From contig JAHHDR010000035.1 in NCBI GenBank assembly GCA_019739215.1, positions 273,440 through 337,439 of the forward strand: a stretch of DNA of 64,000 bases, given 5' to 3'. The notes under the pieces are model-generated. The model was not told the DNA's origin. It did not search any database and worked only from the letters and a program-made list of their open reading frames with translations. This DNA comes from Rhizobium sp. (GTDB lineage: Bacteria; Pseudomonadota; Alphaproteobacteria; Rhizobiales; Rhizobiaceae). The translations under genes and the position numbers were made by a program. Below, piece after piece: positions 33,791 to 42,817 of the stretch (positions within the stretch are counted from its first letter, which is position 1; the number at the start of each line of letters is the position of its first letter).

Positions 33791-34678
33791 TCAAGCGGAT
33801 CTACGCTTCTTTGTAAGTTCCGGTACGATTTCCACCAGCAACATTGCCAGGAAGATGAGGGCGCAACCGAAGTAGCCCAGTAGAGCGATGCGCTCGCCGA
33901 GTATGACGGCGCCGAAGAAGGCGCCGAACAGGGATTCACTGGCAAGGAAGATCGCCGCCTGCGGTGCGGTCGTCCAGCGCTGCCCGACCACCTGCAGCGT
34001 GTAAGCAATGCCGGAAGACACGATGCCGGAATAGAGGAGGTGGGGCGCGGCCTCGACGATGCCGTTCCAGGAGATCGGCTCGACGGCAATGGCAATGGCC
34101 AGCGCGGCCGCCCCCGTTACCAGGAACTGCACGGCGGACAGGGTCAGGGGCCGATCGCTGCCCGACATGAAAATGCCGACCAGCAGCACCTGCGTGCCGA
34201 AGCAGACGGCACAAAGGATCATCCAGAAATCGCCGACGACGAGGGTGGAGAGCGTGCCGCCCGCAAGGTAGAAAATACCCGTCAGCGCCATCAGCGCGGC
34301 CGGCCAGACGACCCAGTGCGGCAGCCGGCGCAGGACAACGACGCTCAGCACCGGCACGATGATGACGTAGAGCCCGGTCAGGAAACTCGCATTGGTCACC
34401 GTCGTCGTCAGCATGCCGATCTGCTGGGTGATGGCGCCGGCAAGCAAGGCAACGCCACACAGCCCGTAGGCCATGATCGCCCGACGATTGAGCGGTGTCT
34501 TGGCCCGTCCGTTTTCCCGCAAGGCGAAAGGAAGCACGACCAGAAAGCCGATCATGAAGCGGATGCCGACGAACCACAGCGGCCCCATGCTGTTCATGGC
34601 CAGGTTCTGGCTGACGAAGGCGGCGCCCCAGATTGCGGCGGTCAGCAACAGAATAAGATTGGCCTGGATGCGCGTCAT
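33791..34678 (-). CDS. EamA/DMT-family transporter
   Basis: 295 residues from the ATG at 34678 (MTRIQANL); a TTG six codons upstream is the only alternative. Ten membrane helices in two EamA repeats: the first with AAIWGAAFVSQNLA and a long helix FMIGFLVVLPFAL, the second with ASGIAYTLQVVGQRWT. Such proteins export amino acids, nucleosides or other metabolites; the substrate is unknown. Divergent from the DUF1176 gene. Confidence 0.88.
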   Translation of the reverse strand: MTRIQANLILLLTAAIWGAAFVSQNLAMNSMGPLWFVGIRFMIGFLVVLPFALRENGRAKTPLNRRAIMAYGLCGVALLAGAITQQIGMLTTTVTNASFLTGLYVIIVPVLSVVVLRRLPHWVVWPAALMALTGIFYLAGGTLSTLVVGDFWMILCAVCFGTQVLLVGIFMSGSDRPLTLSAVQFLVTGAAALAIAIAVEPISWNGIVEAAPHLLYSGIVSSGIAYTLQVVGQRWTTAPQAAIFLASESLFGAFFGAVILGERIALLGYFGCALIFLAMLLVEIVPELTKKRRSA

Positions 34679-34779
34679 TGTCGTCGGTGCTATCAATCGA
34701 GAGAAACAGGGAACTTAGCGCATAGGGCCTGAATGGGCACTTGGCAATTGTTCTGCCGTATAATTGTGAGGGAAAGGCT

Positions 34780-35834
34780 ATGAGGGGTCGGATAATCATC
34801 ACGGGCGCGGCGTTGTTCGGCGCGCTGGGGGCGGGCACGTCTGCGCAGGCCTGGACGAGCAAGCAGTTCCGGGACTGGACGGTGGAATGCTCCAATGGAC
34901 TGACCTGCGACATGAGCTATTCCGACTGGAGCGCCAAGGGACTGCAATCCGTCGGCTTTCAGCGAAAGGGCGCGCCGGGCGCCGGCGGTCGTGCTGAAGT
35001 TGCGCGCGGCGCCGGATTTCTCGCCCGACGCAGACCCCGGTATCACCTACCGCTTTTCGGTGGATGGCAAGGAACTGTTCGTGCTCGCGGCGGCCCGATT
35101 TCAAGCCCGATCAGTTCGGCACCGCCTACCTCCATGCGGATCATGCCCAAGTGACGGCTCTGCTCGACGCCATGGAGGCCGGGCGAAGCGCGGAGGTGAT
35201 TGCTATCGGTGCGGCGGGGCGCCACGTGCTGCCGGTCAAGCTGAGCGGCGTCAAGGCCGCCATGCTGCATGTCGATGAGGTGCAGGGACGACTGGGGCGC
35301 ACCGATGCGCTGGAGGCCAAGGGAGAGGTCGAACCGCCGGCCGGCGTCCCCGCCAGGGACATCCTGGCCCTGGAGGACATGCCGGAAATCGTGCGCAAGG
35401 ACTTCACCGATTCCGGTGGTGCCTGCTCTGACATCGAACCGGACACGATCGGCCAGTTCCAGGGTTTCGACGTGAGCGTCGGCACCATGCGCCTGATCGG
35501 CGTACCTTGCGGAAGTGGCGGCGCCTACAACCAGCCCTACGCGCTCTATGCAGCTTATGACGTGATCGTCGAGCGCATATCGTTTCCCTACATCGACCGG
35601 GGCGCGCCGACGACGATGAACACGGCGATGAATGTCGATCTCAATCCCATTGCCCGCAGCCTGACCGCCTTCTTTCGCGGACGCGGCATCGGCGATTGCG
35701 GCGAATATATCCGCTGGCGGCTCGACGACGCCGGCAACAGGCTGAAACTGGCGGAAATCCGCATGAAGGGAGAGTGCGACGAGAAGGGCAGCGACCCGAC
35801 GGCCTTCCCGCTGGTCTGGAAGGCTGGCGACTGA
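34780..35834 (+). pseudogene. DUF1176-family periplasmic protein, two frameshifts
   Basis: Three frames make one protein of about 350 residues. The first gives a signal peptide (MRGRIIITGAALFGALGAG with cleavage after AQA) and WTSKQFRDWTVECSNGLTCDMSY, the second FSPDADPGITYRFSVDGKELFVLAA, the third the long C-terminal part with IGVPCGSGGAYNQPYALYA and GECDEKGSDP. The breaks are one extra base near 34979-34982 and one near 35090-35094; deleting one base at each restores the family sequence. The first break falls in a GC-rich repeat (GGCGCCGGCGG). Function unknown; the family is periplasmic. Confidence 0.7.
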
Positions 35835-35855
35835 TTTCGTGCGCCGCTTCCGCTT

Positions 35856-37007
35856 TTATGAGGCGTCGCCGGCCCGGCTTATCCGCAGGATCCGTCCCTC
35901 GGGGGAATCGGTGGTGACGAGCAATGCGCCGTCCGGTGCGACGACAATGTCGCGCAGGCGGCCGTAGTCCTTCTTCAGGAAACGTTCCTCTTCGCCGACC
36001 CGCCCGTCGCCGTCGCGCTCGAGCCGCGACAGGAGGCCGAATTTGAGCGAGGTGATAATGACGTCGTCCTTCCATTCCGGAAACATCTTGCCGCGATAGA
36101 CGACGAGCGCGCCTGGGGCGATCGACGGGTCCCAGTAGAAGGCCGGCTGCTCGAGGCCCGGGGCATCGCTGCCGGCGCCGATTTTTCGACCATTGTAATT
36201 CTTGCCGTAAGTTATCGTCGCCCAGCCGTAGTTCAGGCCCGCCTTCGGCAGGTTGATCTCGTCGCCGCCCTTCGCGCCGTGTTCGGCGGTTATCATACCT
36301 GACGTGACGGGGTCGAAGACGAGACCCTGGGCGTTGCGATGGCCTTTGGAGAAGATTTCGGGCAGGGCGTTGCGGCCGTCGGCGAACGGGTTGTCGTCGG
36401 GAACCGACCCATCGGTGTTGATGCGGATGATGCTGGCGGCGTGATCCATGAAATCCTGGCCACGCTTCATGTCGCCGCGGTCGCCGATGGCAAAATAGAG
36501 CGTCCCGTCCGTGCCGAAGGCAATGCGCGCGCCGAAATGCCGGTTCGTCCTGCCGGTCTTCTTCATCCTGAAAATGGTCTCGACATCGGTCAGGCTGCGT
36601 TCGTCGGCTGAGAGCCTTGCCTTGATGACGCCTGTCCCGGAGCCGCCGCCATAGGCCAGTGCGGCGGTCATGTAGATCGTGCGGTCCTCAGCGAAATCCG
36701 GGCTGAGCGCCACGTCGAGCAATCCGCCCTGGCCCCTGGCGGCAACCTCGGGCACGCCGTCGATCGGGTCCAGCAACCTTCCGTCCCTGACGATGCGGAG
36801 TCGTCCGGCGCGCTCGGTGACGAGATAGGCGCCATCGGGCAGCACTTCGACCGCCCAGGGAAATTTCAGGCCCGAGGCGACGACGTCCACCTTGATCTTG
36901 ACCCGATCGGTCGAAAACTCGTCCGCCAGGGCCGTGCCGGCGGCAAGGATGGCGGCGAGTGCGGGAACTATCAGGCGGCTGAGCGTCGGCATGGTCATTC
37001 TCCTCAT
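35856..37007 (-). CDS. PQQ-dependent sugar dehydrogenase-like protein (first paralogue)
   Basis: 383 residues with a signal peptide (cleavage after ALA, about residue 28). The six-bladed GDH-B fold is indicated by LKFPWAVEVLPDGAYLVTERAGRL, ARGQGGLLDVALSPDFAEDRTIY and the active-site region SKGHRNAQGLVFDP, then AEHGAKGGDEIN, LNYGWATITYGKNY and FYWDPSIAPGALVVYRG. The histidine in GHRN is the expected catalytic base. These YliI/Asd-type enzymes oxidise aldoses with PQQ in the periplasm; PQQ or substrate use is inferred. It is directly downstream of a paralogue. Confidence 0.88.
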   Translation of the reverse strand: MRRMTMPTLSRLIVPALAAILAAGTALADEFSTDRVKIKVDVVASGLKFPWAVEVLPDGAYLVTERAGRLRIVRDGRLLDPIDGVPEVAARGQGGLLDVALSPDFAEDRTIYMTAALAYGGGSGTGVIKARLSADERSLTDVETIFRMKKTGRTNRHFGARIAFGTDGTLYFAIGDRGDMKRGQDFMDHAASIIRINTDGSVPDDNPFADGRNALPEIFSKGHRNAQGLVFDPVTSGMITAEHGAKGGDEINLPKAGLNYGWATITYGKNYNGRKIGAGSDAPGLEQPAFYWDPSIAPGALVVYRGKMFPEWKDDVIITSLKFGLLSRLERDGDGRVGEEERFLKKDYGRLRDIVVAPDGALLVTTDSPEGRILRISRAGDAS

Positions 37008-37048
37008 TCTGGCCGGAGAGTGTCCCAGCCAAGTGAGGCCATAACGCG

Positions 37049-38233
37049 TCAGGGTTCGGCATGTGTGGCCGGAACTGGCCCCGCCGCCCGCGAAATCCTG
37101 ATCAAAAGGCCGTTATCGTCATCGGTCACGGCCAGCAGGGCGCCGTCCGGCGCCTCCTTCAGGTCGCGGATGCGACCAAACTGTTCGGTCAGGAAGCGTT
37201 CCTCGCTCGTGATCCTGCCAGCGGAATCGCGGGCGAGGCGGGAAATCAGTTGGTCCTTGAGCGCCGATACCAGGACGTCGCCCTGCCATTCCGGAAACAT
37301 GTCGCCGCGATAGAACAGGATTGCAGAGGGCGCGATGGACGGATCCCAGTAGTGGACCGGCTGTTCCATGCCCGGCGTCGATGTGCCGATGCCGATCCGG
37401 GTGTCGTCGTAGTCGGTGCCATAGGCAATCACCGGCCAGCCATAGTTTCGGCCCGGTTCGGGATGGTTGATCTCGTCGCCACCCTTGGCGCCGTGCTCGA
37501 CGGTGTAGAGCGTGCCGCTCGACGGATCCAAAGTGATGCCCTGCGGGTTGCGGTGGCCGTAGGACCATATTTCCGGCAGGCCGTCGACGCCGTCGCGAAA
37601 CGGGTTGTCGTCTGGGATCGAGCCATCGGCATTGATGTGGACGACCGAGCCGCGATGATCGAACCTGTCCTGCGCGCGCTCCGGTCGGGCCTGGTCACCC
37701 ACCGTGACGAAAAGCGAGCCATCCGGCGCCACTGCGATGCGACTGCCGAAATTGTGGTCGACCGGCTCGGGCCGCGACGAGCGGAAGATCGGCTTGGCAT
37801 GGGACAGCCACTGGCCGTTGCCGGAGAGACGGGCGCGGATTACCACCGTGCCGATGCCGCCCTCGTAGTTCTGGGTCGCGGTGAAGAACAGAATGCCGTC
37901 CGTCTGGAAATCACGCGACAGCGCGACGTCGAGAAGCCCGCCCTGGACCTTGGTCCAGAGCGGCGGCAGGCCGCGGACCGGGGTGAGCTTTCCGCTACGA
38001 TAAATCGACAGGCGGCCGGCGCGTTCGGTGACAAGGAGGGAGCCATCGGGCAGGGGCTCCACTGCCCATGGGTGATCGAGCCCCTCCGCGAGTGTCTCGA
38101 CGACAACCGCGACTTTCTCGGTTTGAACAAGGACCGGCTCGGCACGTGCCGGCATGTGCCACAGCGCCATTGGTGTGAACAACGCCACGAGAGCGTTGCG
38201 CAGACGTCTGTCAAATCCAGGCAAAACGTCCAC
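37049..38233 (-). CDS. PQQ-dependent sugar dehydrogenase-like protein (second paralogue)
   Basis: 394 residues with a hydrophobic N-terminal signal (cleavage after ARA, about residue 32). It aligns along its whole length with the next gene: LDHPWAVEPLPDGSLLVTERAGRL, GGLLDVALSRDF, YGHRNPQGITLDP, VEHGAKGGDEINHPEPG, YWDPSIAPSAILFYRG and a PDGALLAV ending. It is upstream in the operon, separated from the first paralogue by 41 bases. Tandem copies suggest different substrates or different electron acceptors. No PQQ synthesis gene is in this window. Confidence 0.88.
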   Translation of the reverse strand: MDVLPGFDRRLRNALVALFTPMALWHMPARAEPVLVQTEKVAVVVETLAEGLDHPWAVEPLPDGSLLVTERAGRLSIYRSGKLTPVRGLPPLWTKVQGGLLDVALSRDFQTDGILFFTATQNYEGGIGTVVIRARLSGNGQWLSHAKPIFRSSRPEPVDHNFGSRIAVAPDGSLFVTVGDQARPERAQDRFDHRGSVVHINADGSIPDDNPFRDGVDGLPEIWSYGHRNPQGITLDPSSGTLYTVEHGAKGGDEINHPEPGRNYGWPVIAYGTDYDDTRIGIGTSTPGMEQPVHYWDPSIAPSAILFYRGDMFPEWQGDVLVSALKDQLISRLARDSAGRITSEERFLTEQFGRIRDLKEAPDGALLAVTDDDNGLLIRISRAAGPVPATHAEP

Positions 38234-38304
38234 TCCCCCCGCCAGATCCCCGGGCGGGTATTCAGCGATCGCAAACGGATGTCAAGCGGTCTCGCGTGCG
38301 CGTG

Positions 38305-39234
38305 TCAGCCGGTGCGCTTGCCGAATGCCGACACCCGGCGCGCGCCGCCGAAGGTCGGGGCGCTTGCGCGCGGCAGGTGCAGCGAAGGGTCGTAGCGCTC
38401 GAGTTCCACCTTTGGACGCAGATCGCTTCGGGTCGGCTGGTCGCTCTCCGGGAAGTCGGCGTTGAAATGGGTCGGTGCCAGTTCGGGTCGTGCCAGGGCA
38501 TAGCCTTGGAGCAGGGGGACTTCGAGATTGTGGCACATGTCGACCTGCCTGAGATCCTCGAGACCCTCGAAGATCGCAAGGATGCCCTGCTCGCGGAACT
38601 GGTTGACCATGACGCGGAGCAGGGCGGAGCCGGCGGAATTTTCCAGGAATTCCTTGACCCAGTCCGCCTCGAACTTGACGTAGTCGGGCTTGAGCAGGGT
38701 GAGGCGGGCGATATCGCGCTCTTCGGCGCCATATTCGTCGATGGCGATGCGGAAGCCGTGCTTGCGGAGTTCCTCGACGAAGCGAGACAGCATGTCGGCG
38801 GAATCGTTTTCCTTCTGGGTGATTTCGCAGGCGATGCGGTCCGGGCTCATGCCGGCTTCGTTTGCCGCCAGCTTGATGATCTCGACCTCGCGGCGGATCG
38901 CCATGTCGGTGACGAACAGGCCGGGATAGAAGTTGACGAACAGCTTGGCATGTCGGCGGCCGAGCGCGCCGGTGTTGAAAATATGCAGCGAACGGCAGAG
39001 GCTGTCGACCTTGGCGCGGTCGCGGGCGTCAATGCTGGAGAAGAACTCTCCCGGACGCACCATCTCGCCATTGCGCGCCGGACGGATCAGGCCCTCGAAG
39101 GCCTGCAATGTCAGGACACCCTGATCATCCTGGCTGAAGATAGGCTGGAGCGCGGAATGCAGGGTGTAAGGACCATAGTCCGCCACCCATGCGTTATCGT
39201 CGTCGCGCCGCAGATTGGAAAAGATACTCGCCAT
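38305..39234 (-). CDS. divergent EAL-domain protein
   Basis: 309 residues, start chosen at 39234 behind GGAAGG. It consists of one EAL-like barrel with unusual motifs: FEGLI (residues 46-50) in place of EAL, VNFYP for the usual VNLS, CEITQKE, IDEYGAEE where DDFGTGYS is expected, and VKFEADW with the conserved lysine. The acidic and asparagine ligand positions are mostly kept (first glutamate, asparagine, glutamate, first aspartate, lysine, glutamate in FEGLED, glutamine in LQGYALARP), with the second aspartate changed to glutamate. It may be a weak phosphodiesterase or a cyclic-di-GMP receptor or protein partner. Confidence 0.75.
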   Translation of the reverse strand: MASIFSNLRRDDDNAWVADYGPYTLHSALQPIFSQDDQGVLTLQAFEGLIRPARNGEMVRPGEFFSSIDARDRAKVDSLCRSLHIFNTGALGRRHAKLFVNFYPGLFVTDMAIRREVEIIKLAANEAGMSPDRIACEITQKENDSADMLSRFVEELRKHGFRIAIDEYGAEERDIARLTLLKPDYVKFEADWVKEFLENSAGSALLRVMVNQFREQGILAIFEGLEDLRQVDMCHNLEVPLLQGYALARPELAPTHFNADFPESDQPTRSDLRPKVELERYDPSLHLPRASAPTFGGARRVSAFGKRTG

Positions 39235-39422
39235 AACGCCTTCCGCAGAGACCTGCCATACGAGCGGAAGCATACAGCCACAATCATTACTGCTGGCTTA
39301 AGCCGAAGCCGAGATTCTTCGTGTTTCCGGCGATTTTCCGGGTCTTGCCGTCCTTGATCGCACAGGCTCCATCCCCTATAAAGCCCGCGCCTCAGACAAC
39401 ATCCCCGATAAGGAAATCGACC

Positions 39423-40625
39423 ATGGCCTTTCTCGCCGACGCTCTTTCCCGCGTGAAGCCCTCCGCCACCATCGCCGTCTCGCAGAAAGCGCGCGAGTTG
39501 AAGGCGAAGGGCAGGGACGTGATCAGCCTCGGCGCCGGCGAGCCTGACTTCGATACGCCCGACAACATCAAGAAGGCTGCGATCGATGCGATCAACCGCG
39601 GCGAGACGAAATATACAGCGGTCGCCGGCATCATCGAACTGCGCGAGGCCATCGCAAGGAAATTCAAGCGCGAGAACAATCTCGACTACAGCGCCAACCA
39701 GGTCATCGTCGGCACCGGCGGAAAACAGATCCTGTTCAACGCCTTCATGGCAACCCTGAACGCGGGCGACGAAGTCGTCATCCCGGCGCCCTACTGGGTG
39801 TCCTACCCGGAGATGGTGGCGCTTTGCGGCGGCACGCCCGTGTTCGTGGCGACCACGATCGAGAACCAGTTCAAGCTGCAGCCGGGCGATCTCGAAGCTG
39901 CGATCACGGCGAAGACCAAGTGGCTGATCTTCAACTCGCCCTCGAACCCGACTGGGGCTGCCTATTCTCGCGAGGAACTCAAGGCGCTGACCGACGTGCT
40001 GGTCCGGCATCCGCATGTCTGGATCCTGACCGACGACATGTACGAGCACCTGACCTTCGACGATTTCAAGTTCACAACCCCGGCCGAGGTCGAGCCCGCG
40101 CTCTACGACCGCACGCTGACGATGAACGGCGTCTCGAAGGCCTATGCGATGACCGGCTGGCGCATCGGCTATGCCGCCGGCCCGCTCGCACTGATCAAGG
40201 CCATGGACATGATCCAGGGCCAGCAGACCTCGGGAACGAACTCGATCGCGCAATGGGCGGCGCTCGAAGCCCTGGAGGGGCCGCAGGATTTCATCGAGGA
40301 CAACAAGAAGATCTTCCAGGGGCGCCGCGATCTCGTCGTCTCGATGCTCAACCAGGCCAAGGGCATCAAGTGCCCGACACCCGAAGGCGCCTTCTATGTC
40401 TATCCGTCCTGCGAGGGGCTGATCGGCAAGACCGCGCCCTCGGGCAAGGTGATCGAGACCGACGAGGATTTCGTTTCCGAACTGCTGGAGAGCGAGGGCG
40501 TTGCGGTCGTGCACGGAACGGCCTTCGGCCTAGGCCCGAACTTCCGCATTTCCTATGCGACCTCCGAGACGCTGCTGGAGGAAGCCTGCCGGCGGATCCA
40601 GCGCTTCTGCGCCGCCTGCACGTGA
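39423..40625 (+). CDS. aatA: aspartate aminotransferase (class Ib)
   Basis: 400 residues. Fold type I PLP enzyme of the rhizobial AatA kind: LADALSRVKPSATIAVSQKA at the N-terminus, LGAGEPDFDTPDNI, NSPSNPTGAAYS, and the PLP lysine in GVSKAYAMTGWRIGY. The C-terminal arginine for the substrate carboxylate is in FRISYA. It interconverts aspartate and oxaloacetate with glutamate and 2-oxoglutarate. Convergent with the repeat/RTX gene; a shared hairpin separates them. Confidence 0.95.
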   Translation: MAFLADALSRVKPSATIAVSQKARELKAKGRDVISLGAGEPDFDTPDNIKKAAIDAINRGETKYTAVAGIIELREAIARKFKRENNLDYSANQVIVGTGGKQILFNAFMATLNAGDEVVIPAPYWVSYPEMVALCGGTPVFVATTIENQFKLQPGDLEAAITAKTKWLIFNSPSNPTGAAYSREELKALTDVLVRHPHVWILTDDMYEHLTFDDFKFTTPAEVEPALYDRTLTMNGVSKAYAMTGWRIGYAAGPLALIKAMDMIQGQQTSGTNSIAQWAALEALEGPQDFIEDNKKIFQGRRDLVVSMLNQAKGIKCPTPEGAFYVYPSCEGLIGKTAPSGKVIETDEDFVSELLESEGVAVVHGTAFGLGPNFRISYATSETLLEEACRRIQRFCAACT

Positions 40626-40626
40626 G

Positions 40627-40656
40627 AAAAAATCGGGGCGGGTTTTGGCCCGCCCC
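40627..40656 (-). terminator. intrinsic terminator between aatA and the RTX-type gene
   Basis: Arms GGGGCGGG and CCCGCCCC around TTTTGG. The T6 run is on the minus strand (A6 at 40627-40632), so it is oriented for the RTX-type gene that ends at 40666, and can also serve as a block for aatA. Confidence 0.8.
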
Positions 40657-40665
40657 AGTCGTTAC

Positions 40666-42261
40666 TCACACAGCGAAGATGAAATCACCTGCCTCCAGCG
40701 TCCCGACCAGGGCGTGGCGGATGTAGAGCACGTCACCGTCCGGGCCCTGGATGCGGGCGTCGGCGCCGACCTGCGAGATATGGTTGGCCAGCAGGTCGTC
40801 GAAGTCATCGACGCCCTGCAGGCCCCTGAGATCGATGCGGTCTCCCTCGAAGAAGCCCCGGATCGTGTCGCCGCCATAGCCGGTCTTGAAGACGAAAGTG
40901 TCCTTGCCGTCACCGCCGATCAGCAGGTCGTTGCCCTTGCCGCCGTCGATGAGGTCGTTGCCGCCCTTGCCGTTGATCGTATCGTCGCCCTTCTTTCCAT
41001 AGAACTTCTCACCGACATCCTTCCCGGTCAGCACGTTGTCCTTGGCGTTGCCCTCGATGCTCGGACGGAAATCGAAGATCAGCTTTTCCGCGGCCATCTT
41101 CTTGCCGGCGTCGGTAAAGACGCGCTGGCAGATCGCGCCTTCGTCGCCGTCCTTGTCGTAGGACTGCCAGGTCACGACGAACCGGCCGTTGTCCAGTGCT
41201 GCCACGGACGGGTCGAGTTGTTCGCTGTTGGTGTGGGTGTTGACCTTCAGTTCCTTGCCGACCTTGTTGCCCGCGGCGTCGAAGACCTGGGCGCGGATGT
41301 CGCCGGCGTTCTTGCCGACCGTTTCCCAGGTGACGACATGGCCGCCGGTCGATAGCGCGGTGATGTCGGCGTGGGTCTGGTCCTTGGCTGTCGCGGTGTT
41401 CACCCGGGTTTCCGTGCCGTCCATCGAGCCGTTGGCATCGAAGCGTTGCTGGTAGATGCCGTAGCCTGAGCCATCCTGGCCCTGGCTCTGCCAGGTGACG
41501 ACAAAATCGCCATTCGCGAGGGTGGTGACTTCGGGATCGTACTGGTTGCCTGTCGTGTAGGTGTTGACGTGGGCTTCGATGCCGGACTTGGTGCCGTTGG
41601 CGTTGAAGACCTGCATGTAGATGCCACTCGAGTCGCCTGCATGGCCGTAGGACACCCAGGCTGTCACCCAGCGACCGTCGTCCAGGGCGGAAATCGCGGG
41701 GTCGAACTGGTCCGCTGACGTGAAGGTGTTCACGAGTGTCTCCGTCCCGAGCTTGGCCCCCGACGAATTATAGACCTGCTGGTAGATGTCGCTGACGCCG
41801 TCGGCATCCTGGCTCTGCCAGGTCACGACCCATCCGCCGGTGTCGAGACCGGTGACGTTGGATTTCGTCTGGTCATGGAGAAACGTCGTGTTGGCCTGGG
41901 TCTCGCTGCCCTGCTTGCTGCCGTCGGCATTGTATGCCTGGAAGCGGATGTTGAAGCCAGCGTCGTTGATGTTGGGACGGGAGGACCATGTAACGACCCA
42001 ACCACCGTCGTCCAGCGCGGCAATGTCGGCGAAGTCCTGAACCCCCGTGGTGGTCGTGGGGACGAGGTTCTCCGGGCCGTCGACCTTTTTGCCGTTGGCA
42101 CCGTATCGCTGCTGGACGATGCCGTAGCCTGATCCGTCCTGCCCATAGGATGACCAAGTCGCAACCCATCCACCATCGGCAAGACCAACCACTTCCGGAT
42201 CTTTTTGGTTGTCCGCCGCATGGGCGTTGATACGCTTTTCCTTGCCACCCTTGTAGGCCAT
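40666..42261 (-). CDS. secreted repeat protein with RTX calcium-binding C-terminus
   Basis: 531 residues without a Sec signal. Residues 11-395 are seven repeats of 53-57 residues, each with a GGWVVTWQSQ-type strand, a YGIYQQRF-type strand and a trailing G-TET-VN segment. Residues 415-450 hold RTX nonapeptides (GKKGDDTINGKGGNDLIDGG then KGNDLLIGG), a calcium-binding beta roll. The last 60 residues are acidic and hydrophobic, ending DFIFAV, as expected for a type I secretion signal. No secretion ATPase is nearby. Such proteins act at the cell surface or in the matrix; adhesion is likely but unproven. Confidence 0.85.
   Translation of the reverse strand: MAYKGGKEKRINAHAADNQKDPEVVGLADGGWVATWSSYGQDGSGYGIVQQRYGANGKKVDGPENLVPTTTTGVQDFADIAALDDGGWVVTWSSRPNINDAGFNIRFQAYNADGSKQGSETQANTTFLHDQTKSNVTGLDTGGWVVTWQSQDADGVSDIYQQVYNSSGAKLGTETLVNTFTSADQFDPAISALDDGRWVTAWVSYGHAGDSSGIYMQVFNANGTKSGIEAHVNTYTTGNQYDPEVTTLANGDFVVTWQSQGQDGSGYGIYQQRFDANGSMDGTETRVNTATAKDQTHADITALSTGGHVVTWETVGKNAGDIRAQVFDAAGNKVGKELKVNTHTNSEQLDPSVAALDNGRFVVTWQSYDKDGDEGAICQRVFTDAGKKMAAEKLIFDFRPSIEGNAKDNVLTGKDVGEKFYGKKGDDTINGKGGNDLIDGGKGNDLLIGGDGKDTFVFKTGYGGDTIRGFFEGDRIDLRGLQGVDDFDDLLANHISQVGADARIQGPDGDVLYIRHALVGTLEAGDFIFAV
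41076..42231 (-). repeat. seven tandem repeats inside the RTX-type protein
   Basis: Each unit is about 160-170 bases and encodes 53-57 residues. The protein repeats share a D-alanine-leucine-D-G-G-W-V-V-T-W core, a glycine-rich GQDGSGYGIY turn and a closing G-T-E-T-V-N. Units differ at most positions, so the array is old or under diversifying drift and is not a DNA-level satellite. Confidence 0.8.
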
Positions 42262-42817
42262 GACAACCCTCGCAATCGTTGCGTCAATGGGCGGAGTTTC
42301 CCGCCCGATATTCGCTCAACGCGGCATGGTGCGATTTTATTCCGATAATGTTGACATTATCCAAAAATTCTACGGATGCGGCTGCTTCTTTCCGACCCGC
42401 AGGCGAGGCTGCGAGATGCCTGGGCGCGGACAAGCTTCGGAAACGGCAGGCAAAAAAAGAGGGCCACAGCAATGGCTGGGCCCTTTATAGTTGTGAAGGT
42501 AATTAACCTCCAGAGGGGAACAGCTGATGCAGCGGTACTGGGAGGAAAACCGCCGTGTGCATCAACTGAGTGCGATATGGTGGTTTTTTGTGCAGGGCAC
42601 AATGTATGCCGGTGCATGACTGATATGCGTAGAGTGCATGGTGACCGGCGATTCAACTTAAACTCTTCAATTGACTTGCGATTTAGCAGGTCGTGCCGAT
42701 GGCTGCGGCAAACCCATAAATATTATTATTGTCTCACAAATGAAACGAATGGATTGCCGGCGGAAATTCCACGGGCAGGCGCACGCAAGCCGTCAGTTTT
42801 CCGGCCGTTGGTGAACG
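42262..42817. other. 556-base gene-free region with a strong minus-strand terminator
   Basis: No credible protein gene: the plus-strand open frames start in antisense sequence and have no ribosome site. The middle and right half are AT-rich (for example AATATTATTATTG near 42720). A hairpin with a T7 run lies at 42452-42483. It may hold the 3-prime end of the LysR transcript, the RTX-gene promoter or a small RNA gene. Confidence 0.5.
42452..42483 (-). terminator. intrinsic terminator upstream of the RTX-type gene
   Basis: Stem GGGCC-A-CAGC with GCTG-GGCCC around an AATG loop; on the minus strand the stem is followed by seven T residues. It lies 335 bases after the LysR stop, which is unusually far for that gene. 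Confidence 0.7.
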
